Shown piece by piece: positions 40,478-45,509 of a stretch of 45,509 bases of DNA. The stretch comes from Ichthyosporea sp. XGB-2017a (Eukaryota > Opisthokonta > Ichthyosporea). Below the pieces are notes generated by a model that saw only the letters and a program-made list of their open reading frames with translations, was not told the DNA's origin and searched no databases. The DNA is taken from assembly GCA_002811675.1 (NCBI GenBank), contig PDIM01010355.1, positions 1 through 45,509 on the forward strand. The letters are read 5' to 3'. The position numbers and the translations under genes were made by a program. Positions within the stretch are counted from its first letter, which is position 1; every line of letters begins with the position of its first letter.

Positions 40478-43400
40478 TCACGTCTGGACACTCACTGAAT
40501 TATCTTCCACGTCAAAGTTTTCACTTAAATTCCACACTTTGATTGTACGATCCCTAAATATGCAAAATTATTAGAAGATACAAAACGGATACAAAAACAA
40601 GAATGCGTTTGCACTTCGATTAGACACGTAAAACACAAATAGAAAGCAAATTGTCGCCTAAAACTAACTTACCCTGAAGCACTGTAAATATTGCTGCCAG
40701 CAACACCAATTGCATTCACTGCCGCACTATGTCCACGAAACTCAGCAATACAATTGCATGTAGCTGGCTCCCACAATTTAATGATCCCGTCTCTCGAAGC
40801 AGATGCCAGAAGACCTGGAACAGGCATTGGGGTTAAGGCACAAACCCAATCTGAATGTGCATTCTTTACTGATCTCTTGAGCTTAAATGTTTCTCCATCC
40901 CACTGCTTAATGATATTATCTCTCGATCCTGAGAAGATATTGCCCCCAGAACACGCAATAGATTGTACGCCATCATAGTGAGGGGGGTGGAGCGTATGCA
41001 CGAGCTCGAAACTATTCGCATCAAATACCTTTACTGAATGATCTCGAGATCCAGTAACAATAAAAGACCCATCCTCAGTCTCAAGTGTTGTCAATGCAAA
41101 CACAGTGGCTTTATGTCCACTTAAAACCTTAATGCACTGCTGATTTCGTATATCCCATACCCTAACAGAATTCCCACCTGCCACATACAGCTTGTTGCCC
41201 GTTGAATCGGGTTTGATCCCATATATTACACCACCATTGATGTTGAATTGTTCAACACATTTACATGAGACAGTGTCCCACATTCTCACAGTCGCCTGTG
41301 AGGCGCTAAACAGATAATTTCCAGCAGAAGCAATTGCTCGAACATATCCAGAATGGCCTAGTAGAGATGCCACTTCTTCCCCTACTCCCATATCCCACAC
41401 TTTAACTGAGGCATCTTGGGATGCACTGAACACATACTTATCATTCAAGGCTAGTCCCAATACAGCACCAGAATGCCCATAGATTGTGTGAGTTGATTTC
41501 ACAAATGGGGCCATTTTCTTTTCTGAACTCACTATCCTGCCATTTACACTTTCACTAAGATCAGTAGAGCTGGCAAGACGCGAGAAGACATCATCTGCTT
41601 TTGGAGTAGAATCCAATCTCTCGACACTTGCAGAAACGTTTGAACAAGATGAAGCCATATTGTTACAACTATCAGCAATTGGCGATTGACTTTTTCTTAG
41701 TAAATCAGGCATACACAGGTCCGGAGAAACCGGCGTTACAGTGACAGCAACAATATCATTTTTCTCAACCACTGATGACTTTCCCATAAGACTACTGTCT
41801 GTCTGTTCTTTTTGCGTTTCTTTGGCAAGTTTTTCCATTTCTGATAGCAATCCTTTAGTTTTGCTAAGCTGTTCTTCCAGCTCATTAACCTGGGTGATTC
41901 GCTTTGTCTCCGACGATTTAATATCAACTACAAGCCTAAAAAAGTGTTCCAGTAAGCACTTGACATCTGGGCCTGAGCTACTTCGAATAATAGATACTGC
42001 TTTTGATAAAGAATCTCCATCCCCCTCTGTATAAACAATGTCCTCCTGCACCTGGCCGATAGTTTCGTTGAGATAATCGATGCGAGCATCCAGAGATTCT
42101 ATGGTTTCCTCCGATTCTTTAATCTCATCCAATACGGTCTTTCGCTCTTTTTCGTTCTGACAATTCATAAAGCTTTCATTGACCAGGACCTGAATTTTCT
42201 CCAAAATTTCATCCTTTTCAATCACCGTATTCTCTCTATCTTTCATCAATCTGCTCATTTGAAAGAGAGCCTTTCTATGCAATATAATCCTACTCGCCTC
42301 CTTTTCAAGGCGCTCTTTTTTATGTCGAATTTGAAAAGAAGAGGATCTGTGACCATCTACCTCTACTTTTGAGCTCGAAGGCGTGGACTTCTTCTCAATG
42401 GACAACTTTTTGCTGCTCTCACTATTACGCAACTTCTTTTGAATTGCCACAACCTCTTCAAGTTTCCGCTTTAAAACCACTTCTTGCTTCTTATTTTGCA
42501 TTTCAAGTCGCTTCAGTTGGTTTTGATACGACTGACTTTCACTTTTAAGCTTATTAATCTCCCTTCTTCGATCCTGGTCCATATCCCTTATCCTAATCCC
42601 CTCTTCTTTAATTCTATTTTGCAGTTTCACCTTATGGCGCTTCATTGACAAAACTTCCTCTTGTAAAGCAGCGATTGTTCGATCGCTTTTCTTTTTCACC
42701 CGCTCCAGTTTTGCATGCTCTTGCTCCTGGTATTTCACTTTCTCTAACTGTTTCTTTAAATTCTTCATTTTTGTTTCATAGACAGTGACGATTTTTTGCT
42801 TCTCTTCCACCTTCATTTTTTCATTTTTCTCGGCCTCCTTTAATGCCTTTTCCTTTTCTACAGTCGTTGCTTTTATAGTTCGCTGCAGCTTTTCAATTTT
42901 GGAGGAAAACTCCTCTTTAATAACCTCAATCTTTTTCCTGCTACTTTCCAGCTGGGCCATTAGCCTCTCCTTTTCATCAATGGACATTGTAAGCTTGTCC
43001 AACTCTTGCTGGAGTATGTTATTTTCTTCGCAATTCTCCGCGCTTTTACTATTATCTTTTACCTCAGTATCCAAAGAACTGGGACTTTCTTTGTCTTTCC
43101 CTTGCACTTTTTCCGGTTCAAGCTCAACAGAGTTCATACATTCCGGCCTCGGAACATGTGGAACAGAGCTTGCAAGACTACTATCATTCGAGCCTTTTAC
43201 TTCCTGAAAATTGTTTGTAGAATTGACTACCTCAGATACCGGTGTGCTTTCCCCAGTCTTTAGCTCTTGTTCATGAAGGTTTTTAATAAGCCCAGCTACT
43301 CTTCGTCTCGAAACATTAATACAGTTCTCATGTCGCATTTCATTGTTTTCCTCTTGCATTATTTCCAAAATCCTTCTCCAAACAGGCTATGCAGCACGTA

Positions 43401-45234
43401 TTTTATAGTTAAAACAACACATAACGGTTAGAAATACTAACTAAATCGGCTGTACAAAAAAAAAATCCGCCGGTCTTACCTTCTGCTCCGAACATTGGGA
43501 ACTTTTTATGAGTTCGGATTGCAAAGCAGCTTTGGATGCGTTGAGTTCTTGCATGCTGTCTTTAAAAGAGTCTCGAGGGGCATTTTCTTCGTCAGACAGT
43601 TGGTCTTCTTCAGCCCTTAGAATATTGGGAATGTCCTCATAAGACGATACCTGCTTTTTTTCGGCTTCATGATTTAGTTGCAACTGGGTGGTGGAAAGAG
43701 ATTCTTCCAATTGTGATATTCTTTTTAAGTTACTTTCGATAATTTTCTGGTTATCAAATCCATTTTCAGTAGCTTGACTGAATGCTCGGTAGTGTATTAA
43801 CTCATCGGTCAAGCGCCTAATGCTATCTTCCTTTTGCTGTAATATACGTTTCAATTCAACATTCTGAGATAAAAGCATTCTATTCTCCCTTTGGATTTCT
43901 TCTTCATCAATTTCCAGTTGTTCTGAATTCGACGCATCTATTTGCATTTGCAATTCAGCGATTTTAGACCTCAAAGAAGCAATTTCAATAGACTGAGTAT
44001 CTTGATTAACAACAGCAAGATTGCGGATATTTCTCGCCCTATTCGCATACTTCAAAGTATTGTGAGTTTCCATAAAATCGCGATCCGCAGGGCTAACACA
44101 GGCGATCATTAATGTACGACTATTTCCACCAAGAGAATCCTGTAACAGTCGTGTCAGCTTCGAATCTCTATATGGAATATGAGTGGCCTTTGAATTTACA
44201 TCACCAAGTGCGCTTATGACATTTCCAAGAGCCAATAGCCCACTATTTATAGCAATTCCCTCTTTTTGTCGAATTCCAGAAGCTTTCGTTCTTTTCAAGC
44301 GCTCAGATCCTGCCAAATCTACAAAATGAATCTTACTGTGAAGGACCTGCCATTCCACATTACCCAATTTTGGCGCTTTGGCACCATTCCCAACCCCGGA
44401 ATCGCCATTCCCGTTGATTTTCGGCATTCCCTTCTGATACGTAACATGGACCGTGTACACGGCATGCGACCTGGAGGAATGAGTATTCATATTAGTACTT
44501 GCAGTTGTTCTGCTCAGTGTTCCCTTCTGTAAGCATTCCATAAAGCCCTTTTCCGTCGCTACTTTTTCCGTCACGATCCCAGATATCACTATCCCCCCAT
44601 TGTTATCTTCCCGTATGTATATTCCACTCTTCCCCTTCTGCTTCCCAGAATTAGCATTGGCTGGAGCGGGACTAGGAGACTGCTCAGCACTTGAGCTATT
44701 TGCCGCCCCATCCTTTGCATTTAAATTCCCTGTCGTCGGGTCCTTTACAGGCACCAAAAGATCCTTAATTTCATCATTATACAACTCTATAAAAGAAACA
44801 CTAAATTCAATCTGGGGTTCCGCCTCTCCATTTTCAGTCGCTTGTTTTTTTATCACCTCAAACTCTTTGAATAGCATGCGTATTGCTCTAGGGACACACC
44901 CTTGCTCCTCTTCCGCTATGGTATCATCAAACCCAGTACCCATTGTATACGTCTTCCCAGACCCCGTCTGTCCATACGCAAGAATAGTCACGTTATACCC
45001 CTCAAATGTATTCAACAACAATGGCCTAAAAGATTCACTAAAAACCTTCTCCTGAGAGTGCAAATCAGAAAAAACGTAGTCAAAGGTGAACAGTCTATCT
45101 TTCCCAAGCACCACTTGGTTTTCATTTTCTGTTGAGAAGATGCACTGCCGGCACATGTCCATCTGTTCAGTTGCACTTTCCGGGCGAATACGAAGAGCCA
45201 CTTTAACATTCGTCTCCCCTCCTGCTAAAGTCAT
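40478..45234 (-). CDS. KIF21: KIF21-type kinesin-4 with C-terminal WD40 propeller
   Basis: There are three exons (45234-43480, 43386-40673, 40553-40478), about 1514 aa. The introns are 93 nt (phase 0) and 119 nt (phase 2), with gtaaga and gtaagt donors. The last tiny exon completes the seventh WD40 repeat: exon 2 ends at NIYSASG and exon 3 supplies DRTIKVWNL. The N-terminal motor has the P-loop GQTGSGKTYTMG, switch I NTHSSRSHAVY and switch II FVDLAGSERLKRT; the loop ILAYGQTGSGKT is kinesin-4-like. Long coiled coils follow (about 410-1080). Seven WD40 repeats (about 1217-1510) include PPHYDGVQS and NAHSDWVCAL, matching KIF21A/B closely. KIF21 proteins are plus-end motors that restrain microtubule growth, with cargo or regulatory contacts through the propeller. 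No flagellar signal can be read directly. The length is slightly below animal KIF21 (about 1640-1670 aa). Confidence 0.93.
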
Positions 45235-45509
45235 CTTTGCTTATCTTTCTCTACCGAGTCCTCCTCTTTTCTTCTCCCTGTGTGCCGTCTTTTCTTTGCT
45301 TTGTTTCTTTCTATCGGTTCTTCTAAAATACAATCCAAGTTCAAATCACACCAAAGGCATTCATTACTACATTCTCAGGACAGAAACCCCATCTTATTAT
45401 GCTGTTTCTATTCTTTTGATCTCGAATTTATATATTTACCTCAATCAAATCTCAAAAACCCCAAAAAGACTACGTAGATTTAAAAAAAAATAGAAGAAAG
45501 AAACGCAAA
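45235..45509. other. Upstream region of the KIF21-like gene
   Basis: It holds the presumed minus-strand promoter and 5' UTR. No TATA-like box is evident within about 150 bp of the ATG, and no other feature is seen before the window ends. Confidence 0.4.

Noticed and set aside
43441-43479. Kinesin ending at 43441 as a separate 597-aa gene
   Set aside because: A gtaaga donor and in-phase acceptor join it to the coiled-coil/WD40 frame, and the combined layout matches KIF21.

Overview
The window is nuclear DNA from a unicellular, probably flagellated eukaryote. It is gene-dense on both strands, with intergenic gaps mostly under 1.5 kb. Most genes are single long ORFs. The few introns I can place are 74-119 nt, start gtaagt or gtaaga, end in AG and carry a CTAA-type branch sequence. 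Several genes have animal-like counterparts: an FNDC3-type protein with nine FN3 domains, a KIF21-type kinesin with seven WD40 repeats, an MRL/Grb7-type RA-PH adaptor, a Max-like bHLH protein, COMMD and METTL1. An Hsp104/ClpB disaggregase, which animals lack, sits among them. A CFAP210-type axonemal protein implies a 9+2 flagellum. I infer a unicellular holozoan or a flagellate near it; other flagellated protists, such as labyrinthulids or thraustochytrids, are not excluded.

Layout: 1-2.9 kb is gene-poor, with an inverted-repeat structure and a degraded coding-like stretch. Then come the FNDC3-like gene (+), a second relic-like gap (6.7-8.1 kb), Hsp104 (+) with a heat-shock promoter, PMCA Ca2+-ATPase (-), CFAP210-like (-), an unrecognised 102-aa protein (-), the SAM-RA-PH adaptor (-), a doubtful 166-aa ORF (+), COMMD (-) and glutathione reductase (+). 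A T-rich tract and a 982-base N gap follow. After the gap lie a DENN-TBC fusion (+), a bHLH protein (-), METTL1 (+), a polyprenol/diacylglycerol-kinase-like membrane protein (-), an AT-rich 1.8-kb spacer and the KIF21-like kinesin (-).

The genes do not form one pathway, but some themes recur. Membrane and cytoskeletal traffic is served by the DENN-TBC protein, COMMD, the kinesin, the MRL-like adaptor and the FNDC3-like protein. Stress and redox are served by Hsp104 and glutathione reductase. The most unusual object is the single uninterrupted 1303-codon ORF that joins a DENN module (RabGEF family) to a TBC module (RabGAP family) with both catalytic fingers intact. Three plus-strand genes (FNDC3-like, Hsp104, glutathione reductase) share a TATA box 107-118 bp upstream of the ATG. 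No tRNA, rRNA or CRISPR array was recognised by eye.
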